Source: Streptomyces acidiscabies
GTDB lineage: Bacteria > Actinomycetota > Actinomycetes > Streptomycetales > Streptomycetaceae
DNA length: 64,000 nt
Direction: 5' to 3'
Assembly: GCF_020010905.1 (NCBI RefSeq)
Contig: NZ_JAGJBY010000001.1
Coordinates: forward strand, 3,306,001-3,370,000
A program made the translations under genes and the position numbers. Positions 55,413 through 63,502 of the stretch are shown one piece after another; the stretch's first letter is position 1, and each line of letters opens with the position of its first letter. The notes beneath the pieces are model-generated. The model did not search any database and had not been told where the DNA came from. It saw only the letters and a list, made by a program, of their open reading frames with translations.

Positions 55413-55865
55413 CCGGTCGGGCCACGGTTGTCGTGGGCCGACTGTAGCGCTCAGGAGCTACGACCGTTCCCGGGTAGTACGGGAACGGTCCTACGGGTAC
55501 CCCGGTACCGGGGTACGACGCCGGCCGGGACTCCACCCGGAAGCAACGTGAAGCAAAGCGCGCGGGGGAGTACGGCCGTACCGCCATCGTGGGGTGCGCC
55601 GCCCCGCCGCGCCATGGCGTACGCCACATCGCCGTCACGTTCACGCCATGCGACCCACCCGCCCCGGCCGCCCCGCACGCCCCCGACCAGCGCGCTCACC
55701 TCGGCGATCACCCGGCCAAGTCCCTTGTCCGGACAGCCACTTGATACGTGTCATGTTCCCCCGGCCCTTGACGGTGACCACTGCCTGGGGCTTTGCTGTC
55801 CGTGATCGGCCGATCGCAGGCCGACGGCAACCAGTGTCGCGCCAGGAGGACGAGGAAAACCCGCG
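55413..55865. promoter_or_regulatory. Divergent gap with two large palindromes (55462-55516)
   Basis: GACCGTTCCCG (55462-55472) and CGGGAACGGTC (55480-55490) form a perfect 11-bp stem with a 7-nt loop GGTAGTA. Seven bases further, GTACCCCGGTACCGGGGTAC (55497-55516) is a perfect 20-bp palindrome. No gene is credible in this gap. They could be operators of the flanking divergent genes or structural elements. Confidence 0.6.
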
Positions 55866-56840
55866 GTGCCCCCACCCCCGCCTTCCCCGGTTCCCGGTCG
55901 CGAACGCGAGCCCCGGATCCTCGACGCCACCCTCGACGACGCGGAACTCGGCGTCGCCCGCGCCGCGTTGGCGCAAGGCCGCTGGCAGGCCGCCCGTACG
56001 CTCCTGGCCCGCACGGGCGACGACTGGGACCGCCGCGGCCACCGAGCCGCCGTCCTCGCCCTGGAACCGGACACCGCGGCCACGGACTGGCTGCACACCG
56101 AACCGGACAACGCCGACGCGGCGACCCTCCGCGCCCTGACCCTGGTCCGCCGCACGGTACGAGGCAGGACCGACGTCCACGACGACGCCCGCGCGGCCTG
56201 CGTCATCGCGGCCGACCTGGCTCCCACGGACCCGACCCCGTGGCTGGGGTTGCTGCGGCTGGCTCTGTGGGGGGAGGGGGACGACGACGCCGAGGTGGTC
56301 CGGCTCTTCGAAGAGGTCCGCTCGCGTCACCCCGACCACCACCAGGCCCACCACCTCATGGTCGCCCACCTCGCCGAACGCCGTGCCGACAGCGGGCCCG
56401 ACCCGCTGCACGAGGTGTACGACTTCGCCGCCTGGGCCGCCGAACAGGCCCCCGCGGACTCCCCGCTCGCGATCCTCCCGGTCGTCGCGCACGCCGAGCG
56501 CTACCGCGTCCTCGCCGCCCGGGGTCACCTCTCCGCCGACCCGGCGGCCTCCGGGCACTGGGCCGACGACCGGGCGCGCGAGGTGATGAAGACCGCGTAC
56601 GACTGGTGGCTGGAGTGGGAGCACGAGGGCCACCCGCGCCGTCTGCTCGACCTCAACTACCTGGCCCACGCGACGGTCTGCGCCGGCCGCCCCGCCGAGG
56701 CCTCGGCCCTCTTCCACCGCATCGCCGACCACGCGACGATCCGCCCCTGGTCCTACCCCGCCAGGGACCCGTACAAGGCGTTCACGGCGGCGCGGGAGAG
56801 GACGCTGGGCAGGGGCTGCTGCGAGGAGCACCCGGCGTAG
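55866..56840 (+). CDS. Hypothetical helical-repeat (TPR-like) protein
   Basis: A 324-residue protein starting with GTG after AGGAGGACGAGG. Helix-rich with repeated alpha-hairpin periodicity: LGVARAALAQGRWQAARTLL, TDVHDDARAACVIAADLAPTDPTPWLGLLRLALWG, AEVVRLFEEVRSRHPDHHQAHHLMVAHLAE. These resemble tetratricopeptide repeats, and the C-terminus ends CCEEHPA. No signal peptide. Probably a cytosolic scaffold or regulator of unknown role. Confidence 0.78.
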   Translation: MPPPPPSPVPGREREPRILDATLDDAELGVARAALAQGRWQAARTLLARTGDDWDRRGHRAAVLALEPDTAATDWLHTEPDNADAATLRALTLVRRTVRGRTDVHDDARAACVIAADLAPTDPTPWLGLLRLALWGEGDDDAEVVRLFEEVRSRHPDHHQAHHLMVAHLAERRADSGPDPLHEVYDFAAWAAEQAPADSPLAILPVVAHAERYRVLAARGHLSADPAASGHWADDRAREVMKTAYDWWLEWEHEGHPRRLLDLNYLAHATVCAGRPAEASALFHRIADHATIRPWSYPARDPYKAFTAARERTLGRGCCEEHPA

Positions 56841-56899
56841 TACGGAGGGACAACCGGCGCAGTACGGGAGAGAACCCGGCATTGTGCCGAGGGACACCC
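56834..56899. repeat. 22-bp tandem repeat across a stop codon
   Basis: Three degenerate 22-bp units start at 56834 (GGCGTAGTACGG...), 56856 (GGCGCAGTACGG...) and 56878 (GGCATTGTGCCG...), each ending GA(C/A)A(A/C)CC-like. The TAG stop of the TPR-like gene (56838-56840) is inside the first. Confidence 0.75.
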
Positions 56900-56987
56900 G
56901 CGTACTACCCGGTTAATACCTGAGAACCAGGTGTGACTCCCCCCGCAGGACTGGCCCCCACCCACCCCCGAGTGCTCGAATGGATAC

Positions 56988-57722
56988 GTGCACCCCGAAC
57001 CACCCGAGGAGACCCCCGCAGCCGGCACCCCCATCGGCCGCCGTGTCTTCCTCGGCACTCTCGGTCTCGGCGCCCTGGGCGTGGCCGCCGCACCCGTCCT
57101 CCAGCGCGGCATGGAGTCCGTGCTCGGCGCGATCGCGGGCAAGGACCCCACGGGCCTGACCGGTCTCCTCCCGAACGGCGGCGGCTTCCGCTACTACTCG
57201 GTGACCTCGTCCGTCCCCCGCAAGAACGACACGAACTACCGCCTCACGATCGACGGCCTGGTGGACCGCCCCGCGACGTACACCCTCCCCGACCTGAGAG
57301 CCATGCCGCAGACCCGCATGGTGAAGGACGTCCAGTGCGTCACCGGCTGGCGCGTCCCCGGCACTCCCTTCGAGGGCGTACGCCTCTCGCATCTCCTGGA
57401 CGCGGCGGGCGTGAAGTCCAAGGCGGGCGCGATCCGCTTCACCTGCTTCGACGGCGCCTACACCGAGAGCCTCACCCTCGCCCAGGCCCGCCGCGCCGAC
57501 GTCCTGGTCGCCCTGCGTATGCAGGACAAGCCCCTGGGCCACGACCACGGCGGCCCGGTCCGTCTCTACGTCGCCCCGATGTACTTCTACAAGTCCGCCA
57601 AGTGGCTCTCAGGTATCACGGTCACCGAGGACGTGAAGCCCGGTTACTGGGAGGACCGTGGCTACGACGTCGACGCCTGGGTCGGCAAGTCGAACGGACG
57701 GGACGATGACCCCACCGGCTGA
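56988..57722 (+). CDS. Sulfite-oxidase-fold molybdopterin protein (MsrP-like)
   Basis: A 244-residue protein with a Tat-type N-terminus (GRRVFLGTLGLGALG, residues ~18-32), so it is exported folded. The Mo-binding core has DVQCVTGW with the Cys ligand of molybdenum (~residue 117) and HDHGGPVRLYVAPMYFYKSAKW. Only the Moco domain is present, no dimerisation domain, as in MsrP/YedY. It overlaps the next gene, a cytochrome b, by 17 bp; the pair is the MsrPQ arrangement that repairs oxidised methionine with electrons from the membrane, though MsrQ and this b-type protein need not be homologous. Confidence 0.9.
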   Translation: MHPEPPEETPAAGTPIGRRVFLGTLGLGALGVAAAPVLQRGMESVLGAIAGKDPTGLTGLLPNGGGFRYYSVTSSVPRKNDTNYRLTIDGLVDRPATYTLPDLRAMPQTRMVKDVQCVTGWRVPGTPFEGVRLSHLLDAAGVKSKAGAIRFTCFDGAYTESLTLAQARRADVLVALRMQDKPLGHDHGGPVRLYVAPMYFYKSAKWLSGITVTEDVKPGYWEDRGYDVDAWVGKSNGRDDDPTG

Positions 57723-58341
57723 CACTCTCCCGACGACGACCGACGTCCCCCGTTTCGCGCCGGCCGTGCGGTGGATCCACCGCACCACCGCCCTCCTCAT
57801 GGGCATCTGCGTCGTCACCGCCGCCTGCCTCTACCTCCCGGAGTTCGCCGAACTCGTCGGCCGCCGCGAACTGGTCGTCCGCATCCACGAGTTCGCGGGT
57901 CTCGCGCTGCCCGTCCCGGTCCTCGCCGGCCTCGCCTCGCGCGCGTTCCGCGGCGAGCTGCGCCACCTCAACCGCTTCGGCCCGCACGACCGTGTCTGGC
58001 TGCGCGCGGCCCTGCGCCGGGACCGACGCCAGTCCTCCCGCCCGGCCGCGAAGTTCAACGCGGGCCAGAAGGTCTACGCCGCCTGGATCGCCGGAGCCAC
58101 CCTGGTCATGCTCGGCACCGGCCTGCTGATGTGGTTCACCCACCTCGCCCCGATCATGTGGCGCACCAGCGCGACCTTCGTCCACGACTGGCTGGCCCTC
58201 ACGATCGGCGTAGTACTCGCGGGCCACATCGGCATGGCCTTCGCCGACCCCGAGGCCCGCCACGGCATGCGCACGGGTTCGGTCAGCCGGAACTGGGCCA
58301 AGCGCGAACACCCTCTCTGGCGCCCGGAGGACAAACGGTGA
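57706..58341 (+). CDS. Cytochrome b/b6-type membrane partner
   Basis: A 211-residue membrane protein with four helices and conserved His for heme: VRWIHRTTALLMGI, VRIHEFAGLALPVPVLAGL, WFTHLAPIMW, FVHDWLALTIGVVLAGHIGMAF. Start ATG 57706 gives translational coupling with the Moco protein upstream. It would feed electrons to the exported molybdoenzyme. Confidence 0.88.
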   Translation: MTPPADTLPTTTDVPRFAPAVRWIHRTTALLMGICVVTAACLYLPEFAELVGRRELVVRIHEFAGLALPVPVLAGLASRAFRGELRHLNRFGPHDRVWLRAALRRDRRQSSRPAAKFNAGQKVYAAWIAGATLVMLGTGLLMWFTHLAPIMWRTSATFVHDWLALTIGVVLAGHIGMAFADPEARHGMRTGSVSRNWAKREHPLWRPEDKR

Positions 58342-58472
58342 CACCGGGGGCGGCTGGCTGGCCGAGGGCCACCAGCTAGTGCTGTGACCGGAAAGGTTCA
58401 CCGGGGTCGGGAGCGGGTGAGCCTCTGGAGGGAGCGGACGGTCCGTGGGCCGGGCGTGAGAGGATCGCGGCC

Positions 58473-58790
58473 GTGACCATCAAGCTTCATGACTTCGACG
58501 GCGAACACTCGCTGACGTTGGATGTCGGTGGCCTGGCTGCTGATGCCGCAGTGGTCGATGCAGAACACGAGCCGAACGGATACTTCTGGGAAGGTCTCGT
58601 GCGGTTTGCCTGGCCAGACATCGCCGAGCGCCTCGACTTCGACAGTGAGGCCGGCATGTTCTGCGCGGTCGGGAGTCCGAGCGACCTCGCGCTTCTCAAG
58701 ACGGCCGTTGAATCAGTCATCACCAGCCCCGAGGCAGTCCGCGAGATCATCGCCCGGGCGGAAACTTCGGGCTTCGAGTTCGACGATTAA
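58473..58790 (+). CDS. Imm51-family immunity protein (IS cargo)
   Basis: A 105-residue acidic protein. EPNGYFWEGLVRFAW, FDSEAGMFCAVGS and the terminal AETSGFEFDD match the Imm51 family of polymorphic-toxin immunity proteins as I know it. The GTG start has AGAGGA 8 nt upstream. Codons such as GCT, GAT, GCA, GGA and TTG are frequent, unlike neighbours, which supports transfer. It lies inside the terminal repeats of the IS element, and no cognate toxin is in the window. Confidence 0.75.
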   Translation: MTIKLHDFDGEHSLTLDVGGLAADAAVVDAEHEPNGYFWEGLVRFAWPDIAERLDFDSEAGMFCAVGSPSDLALLKTAVESVITSPEAVREIIARAETSGFEFDD

Positions 58791-58820
58791 AGATCCAACC
58801 GGATAGCAACACCAGTTGGG

Positions 58821-59945
58821 TCAGGATGCTGTGCTGAGGGGGCGTCCGCCCCAGCGGATGCCCTTCTCGCTGCGGATCCGGGCACGCTCCTTGCGCTGGG
58901 CGGCCAGCACGTCGGGGTGTCGGGCGTTCTTGTTGCGCCAGCGCAGGTAGGCGTGCAAAGCCCGGGTCTGGGTGGGGTGGCTGCGGTGGTTGGAGTTAGC
59001 GACGGTGAACTGCCGCAGTGGTCCGAAGTGGGCCTCGATCGGGTTGGCCCAGGATGCGTAGGTGGGCGTGAAGCACAACTCGACCCTGTTCCTCCTGGCC
59101 CAGCGCCGGATCATCTCGCCCTTGTGGGCAGACAGGTTGTCCAAGATGACGTAGACCGGCGCGCCGTCCGGGCGGGCCGTGCGGATCGACTTCAGCGCGG
59201 CCAGGGCGTTCGCGGCGCCCTTCTTGCAGCGGTTGACGCCCCACAGGGTGTCGTCGCCGATCGAGTAGCAGCCGTGGAAGTAGCGGACGCCGTGGGTGCG
59301 GTGATAGGTCGCGGGGTGCCGCTCGGGGTAGCCGGCAGGGGCCCAGCCGCAACCGCCGGTGGGGCGGATGCCGAGCGGGCCGAACTCGTCGAACGCGAAC
59401 ACCCGGTCCGGGAACCGCTCCAGGACGTGCTCGATCCGGTCGAGCTTGGTGTCACGCTCGGGGTCGGGTGATTCCTTCCATGTCTTGGTGCGCTGGAAGG
59501 TGATGCCGCGGCGGGCGAGCAGGCACCGTAACGCCTCGCGGCCAATCCTGATCACGCGACCGTGCACGCGTCGCAGGTGGGCGGCAAGTTTGCGGACGGA
59601 CCAGCGGGTGAAGGGCTGGCCGAGCTTGGTCGGGCGGGTGGTGGCCGTCGCGACGACGAAGTCCTCGTCGTCAGGACTGAGCAGGCGGGGACGGCCTCCC
59701 GCCCACTGAGGGTCCAGGCAGGCCAGGCCGATCTCGTTGAACCGGTGGATCACGTCGCGGACGGTGTCCTCGTCTGCCTGCACCAGCAGGGCAATCACCG
59801 GGACCCGGTTCCCGCCGGCCGACGCCAGCAGCATCATCGCGCGCCGGTAGCGCACCGAACTGGTGCTGCCCCGGCGCACGATCTGCTGCAGCTTCTGCCC
59901 CTCCTGGTCGGTCAACCTGCGCACACGGACAGGCTCAGCCACCAC
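58821..59945 (-). CDS. IS630-family transposase (DDE)
   Basis: A ~374-residue transposase. An N-terminal HTH region (RYRRAMMLLASAGGNRVPVIALLVQADEDTVRDVIHRF, in segments) binds the ends. The catalytic triad appears intact: Asp in VFAFDEFG, Asp in YVILDNLSAHKG, Glu in SWANPIEAHF. The start is taken as GTG 59945; other GTG/TTG codons up to 60002 are possible but run into the terminal repeat. No frameshift, so the element may be active. Confidence 0.92.
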   Translation of the reverse strand: MVAEPVRVRRLTDQEGQKLQQIVRRGSTSSVRYRRAMMLLASAGGNRVPVIALLVQADEDTVRDVIHRFNEIGLACLDPQWAGGRPRLLSPDDEDFVVATATTRPTKLGQPFTRWSVRKLAAHLRRVHGRVIRIGREALRCLLARRGITFQRTKTWKESPDPERDTKLDRIEHVLERFPDRVFAFDEFGPLGIRPTGGCGWAPAGYPERHPATYHRTHGVRYFHGCYSIGDDTLWGVNRCKKGAANALAALKSIRTARPDGAPVYVILDNLSAHKGEMIRRWARRNRVELCFTPTYASWANPIEAHFGPLRQFTVANSNHRSHPTQTRALHAYLRWRNKNARHPDVLAAQRKERARIRSEKGIRWGGRPLSTAS

Positions 59946-60246
59946 ACCCCCAGCGATCGGACGAACGGACGTCACCGGACATCCAACCGCCGCGACCACC
60001 AACCCGGCGAACCTTCCCGGTCAGAGCACTAGAGGGCTTCCCGGCAGAGAACGACTACCGGTCGACGAGAGACAACGGTGACGGCCATCCGGCGGGGGGC
60101 GACGGGCTGCCGAGCTGTTCCCCGGAGCCCAGGGCAGGCGACGGCCACTCGGCGGACGGCCCTGGCTCTCCGGCAGACGACGGCCCCTTGACGGACGGCG
60201 TTGGCCACTTGGCGGAAGGCGACTCCCGGTCGGTGAGAGGCGACGG

Positions 60247-61353
60247 TCACGGCGACCCGGCGGGGGACGGCGGCCCCTCGATGGACGGCGTCGGCCACCT
60301 GGCAGAGGCCGACGACCGCCCGGCGGACGACCCCGGTTCCTCGGCAGACGGCGACGGCTCCCCGGCAGAAGGCGAAGGCTCCCGCACGGGCGGCGACGGC
60401 GACCCGCCCACACCCTCCCGTACGACGACCAGGGCTCCCTCCGCGACCGCCCGCACCCCGCCGTACTCCACCCGCACATCCACAACCTCCCGCCCCGGCC
60501 CCGCGAACTCCGGCACGGCGAACTCCACCAAGTCCCCCGCAGGGAACAACGGCACCCGCAACCCCCCGACGGCCGCGCCCCCTTCGGTCATCAGCTCCCC
60601 GAAGTCGAAGAACAGCCCCCGCAGTTGGACCCGCACCACATCCCCGGCCGCCACCTCCCCACTCCCGACGACCCGCACCCCGAAGGAACACGCGGGCACA
60701 CCACCGGAGTTGGCGACCAACCGCACCGAATCCCCGCTCCGCGCCCCGTGCCGGAACGCCAGCAACTCGCCCAACACCCGTTGCGCGGCAACCCCCTTGC
60801 AACTGACCCCGCGCACCGGCCGAGACGCCTCCGCCCAACTCCCGCCCTCGCCCCGCGCAGCGAGACACGCGTGCGCCAATGCCTTCAACACCCGCCACTC
60901 GTCCCCGAGTTCACCCCCGGGGATCATCCCCAACGCCTCCCGGCATCGAGTCGGGGACCGCAGCACGTCGTACACGCTGTCCGGATCCGCCAGCCGGTCC
61001 GCGTCGGGCGAGACGGGCCCCGGAGGCAGCCAGGAAACCGAGACGACACGCGGCGTACGACCGGGACTTGGCGTAGGAAGAGCCGGCGCCGCGGAAGGCG
61101 CGGGAGCACTCCGCCCGACCGCGCCCCCTTCCAGCGCACTGGTCCGAGGCGCCGGAGAAGAAGTGACCGCAGGCGTCGACCGCACCGCCGAGGAACTGGC
61201 CTCCGGCACCGCACCCCCGCCCCGTACCCGAGGCGCGTCCCCTTCCTGAAGCGCCACGGACACCACAGCCACGGCCCCCGCGACCAGCACCGCCGAGATC
61301 CGTGTCCCCAGCGAAATCCCCATGACGTCCCCCCAGTCGCCACCCTCCATCAT
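60247..61353 (-). CDS. Hypothetical membrane protein with repeat-rich tail
   Basis: A 368-residue protein. One N-terminal membrane segment (ISAVLVAGAVAVVSVALQ), a Pro/Ser-rich linker, then a domain with RLADPDSVYDVLRSPTRCREALGM and GGSWAEASRPVRGVSC (residues ~105-200), and a beta-type domain (VRLVANSGGVPACSFGVRVV ...). The tail is Ser/Pro/Glu repeats. The TGA at 60247 sits in this repeat; the same frame reads on with the same composition (KWPTPSV, EWPSPA) to a TAG at 60055. Thus the stop may be recent or the tail length variable. No family recognised. Confidence 0.72.
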   Translation of the reverse strand: MMEGGDWGDVMGISLGTRISAVLVAGAVAVVSVALQEGDAPRVRGGGAVPEASSSAVRSTPAVTSSPAPRTSALEGGAVGRSAPAPSAAPALPTPSPGRTPRVVSVSWLPPGPVSPDADRLADPDSVYDVLRSPTRCREALGMIPGGELGDEWRVLKALAHACLAARGEGGSWAEASRPVRGVSCKGVAAQRVLGELLAFRHGARSGDSVRLVANSGGVPACSFGVRVVGSGEVAAGDVVRVQLRGLFFDFGELMTEGGAAVGGLRVPLFPAGDLVEFAVPEFAGPGREVVDVRVEYGGVRAVAEGALVVVREGVGGSPSPPVREPSPSAGEPSPSAEEPGSSAGRSSASARWPTPSIEGPPSPAGSP

Positions 61354-61420
61354 GTGCCGCCCGCTCCCGCACCGAAACCTGCCCCGCGACGCCGGGTGCG
61401 AGGGAGATTCGTGAAGCCGA

Positions 61421-61700
61421 CGGGCGGGCCGGTGAGTTCACCCTGCCCCGCTCAAATCGGCGAGTGGACAAGGGGGTTCATCTCACTCCGCTGAAACCGG
61501 CGGGCGGGCCAAGGAGTTCACCTCGCCCCACTGGAACCGGCGAGCGGGCCGGGGGAGGGGGCACCTCGCCCCGCTGAAATCAGCGGGCGGGCCGAGGAGT
61601 TCACCTTGCCCCACCGAAATCAACGGGCGGGCCAAGGAGTTCACCCCGACCCACTGAAACCACCGAGCGGGCCAGGGAGTTCCCCCGACCCGCTCGCTCC
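61421..61700. repeat. 40-bp tandem repeat, 7 copies
   Basis: Units start at 61421, 61461, 61501, 61541, 61584, 61624 and 61664, with period 40 bp except one 43-bp unit. The consensus reads CGGGCGGGCCAAGGAGTTCA then CCTCGCCCCACTGAAACCGG. Copies are 70-90% alike by eye. The 358-bp gap 61354-61711 holds no gene; 40 is not a multiple of three, so it is not coding. Confidence 0.93.
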
Positions 61701-61711
61701 AAGCCCCGCCC

Positions 61712-62719
61712 TCAGCCCCCGAAGTCCAGCAGCACCTTGCAGGACCGCCCCCGGTCGGCAGCCAGCGTGAACGCCGACTCCGCCTCCTCCACCGGCACCA
61801 CCGCACTCACCAGCCCATCGAACGCGGGCTCCACCGCGAGGAGTTGAAGCGCCTCGTCGAACTCCACGTCGAAGCGGAACGCCCCACGCAGCTCGATCTC
61901 CCGGCTGACGACGAGGTTCCCGGCGAAGGGACTCTGCCCGGGCGGCAGCATCCCGAGCTGCACGACAACCCCGCCCCGCCGGATCAGCCGCAGACAGGTG
62001 TCGAGCCCGGCGGCGACCCCGGACGCCTCGACGGCGACGTCAACTTCCGCAGGCCACCCGGCATCTGACGGATCATCGGCCCGCACCACCTCGGAAGCAC
62101 CGGCGATCCGCCCGAACTCCAGCGCGGCGGGAAGCAGATCGGTCACCGTCACCCGAGCCGCACCGGCGGCCTTCGCGGCGGCGACGACCAGGCACCCGAT
62201 CGGCCCGGCCCCGGTCACCAGCACATGCCGCCCCCGCACGTCCCCGGCCCGCCGCACGGCATGCAGCGCGACGGACAGCGGCTCGGCAAGAGCGGCACGC
62301 CGCAGATCCAGCCCTTCCGGCAGCACCCTCAACTGCTCCTGAGGCACGGCGATCTGCGCCGCGAACCCGCCCTGCACGTGGGGCGTCCGCGCCGCGCTCC
62401 CCAAGTACCGCGTGTCCCGGCAGACATTGCGCCGCCCGTCCACGCACTCCGGGCACACCCCGCACGGAGTCGCCGGGTGGACGGCGACCAACTGCCCCTC
62501 GTACGGCCCCGACAGAGCCGTACCGACGACCTCGTGCCCCAGGACCATCGGCTCCTTGAGGCGGAAGTCGCCGACACCGCCGTGGCGCCAGTAGTGCAGG
62601 TCGGACCCGCAGACCCCGCCGTAGCGCACGGCGACCAGCGCCTGTCCAGGACCCGGCTCGACCGGCGTCAACTCCTCGACGCGCAGGTCGCCTTGAGCAT
62701 GGATGACACAGCCCAGCAT
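61712..62719 (-). CDS. Zinc-dependent dehydrogenase (L-idonate 5-dehydrogenase-like)
   Basis: A 335-residue MDR alcohol dehydrogenase. Catalytic zinc ligands in GGVCGSDLHYWRHG (Cys37 region) and GHEVVG; structural zinc CX2CX2CX7C in CGVCPECVDGRRNVC; NAD motif VTGAGPIGCLVVAAAKAAGA. The ATG 62719 has GGGGGAACGCGG before it. Downstream of an SDR and a GntP permease, so it likely takes part in idonate/gluconate catabolism. Confidence 0.9.
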   Translation of the reverse strand: MLGCVIHAQGDLRVEELTPVEPGPGQALVAVRYGGVCGSDLHYWRHGGVGDFRLKEPMVLGHEVVGTALSGPYEGQLVAVHPATPCGVCPECVDGRRNVCRDTRYLGSAARTPHVQGGFAAQIAVPQEQLRVLPEGLDLRRAALAEPLSVALHAVRRAGDVRGRHVLVTGAGPIGCLVVAAAKAAGAARVTVTDLLPAALEFGRIAGASEVVRADDPSDAGWPAEVDVAVEASGVAAGLDTCLRLIRRGGVVVQLGMLPPGQSPFAGNLVVSREIELRGAFRFDVEFDEALQLLAVEPAFDGLVSAVVPVEEAESAFTLAADRGRSCKVLLDFGG

Positions 62720-62733
62720 CCGCGTTCCCCCGT

Positions 62734-63492
62734 TCACAGCACGCTCGTCATGCCGCCGTCGACGTACAGGATCTGCCCGCTGACGAAATCCGCCGCAGGG
62801 GAGGCGAGGAACAGCACCCCGCCGACCAGGTCCTCGGTACGGCCCCAGCGTCCGGCCGGGGTCCGCTTGCGCACCCAGGCGCTGAACTCCTCGTCGTCCA
62901 CGAGGGCTTGGGTCAGTTCCGTCTCGATGTAGCCGGGCCCCAGGCCGTTGACCTGGACGCCGGACGGCCCCCAGTCCGCGCACATGCCCTTGGTCAGCAT
63001 CTTCAGCGCGCCCTTGGTCGCCGCGTACGGCGCGATGCCGGGCCGGACGACCTCGCTCTGCAACGAGCAGATGTTGACGATCTTCCCGTGCCCGCGCGCG
63101 GTCATGTACCGGGCGGCCTCGCGGCCCACCAGGAACGCGCTGGTGAGGTTGGTGTCCAGGATGCGGTGCCAGTCGGAGTCGGCGAACTCCAGGAGCGGGG
63201 CCCGCAGTTGCATCCCCGCGTTGTTGACGAGGATGTCGAGCGGGCCGACGCGCTCCTCGACGTCCTTGATTCCGGCGGCAACTGATGGGCCGTCAGTCAC
63301 ATCGAAGACGGCGGTGTGGACCTTGCCGGGCAGCTCGCGGGCCGCCTCGGCAAGGCGAGCCTCGTCCCGTCCGTTGAGGACGACCGTGCAGCCCGCTTCC
63401 GCGAGACCCCGGGCGAGCGCCAGGCCGATACCTCGGCTGGACCCGGTGACGAGCGCGGTCTTTCCGGTGATGTCGAAGAGAGGATGAGTCAT
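62734..63492 (-). CDS. SDR, gluconate 5-dehydrogenase-like (IdnO-type)
   Basis: A 252-residue SDR. TGSSRGIGLALARGLAEAG at residues ~16-34, NNAGMQLR, catalytic CSLQSE and YAATKGA, terminal LYVDGGMTSV. ATG 63492 begins MTHPLFDITGKTALVTG. The sugar-acid SDRs (IdnO) interconvert 5-ketogluconate and gluconate; the neighbouring Zn-dehydrogenase and GntP make that likely. Confidence 0.9.
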   Translation of the reverse strand: MTHPLFDITGKTALVTGSSRGIGLALARGLAEAGCTVVLNGRDEARLAEAARELPGKVHTAVFDVTDGPSVAAGIKDVEERVGPLDILVNNAGMQLRAPLLEFADSDWHRILDTNLTSAFLVGREAARYMTARGHGKIVNICSLQSEVVRPGIAPYAATKGALKMLTKGMCADWGPSGVQVNGLGPGYIETELTQALVDDEEFSAWVRKRTPAGRWGRTEDLVGGVLFLASPAADFVSGQILYVDGGMTSVL

Positions 63493-63502
63493 CGTCGTAC
63501 CC

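Larger units (their letters stand above)
58379..60029. mobile_element. IS630-type element with immunity-gene cargo, 1,651 bp
   Basis: The ends are GTGCTGTGACCGGAAAGGTT... at 58379 and its inverted counterpart GTGCTCTGACCGGGAAGGTT... read from 60029 on the minus strand, matching at 25 of the first 28 bases. Both ends abut a TA (58377-58378 and 60030-60031), as IS630/Tc1 elements duplicate a TA target. Inside are an Imm51 gene (+) and a transposase (-), convergent with a 30-bp gap. Usual IS630 elements are ~1.1-1.2 kb, so the ~0.45 kb extra is the cargo. The element landed between the cytochrome b gene and a gene whose repeat tail ends nearby. Confidence 0.8.
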
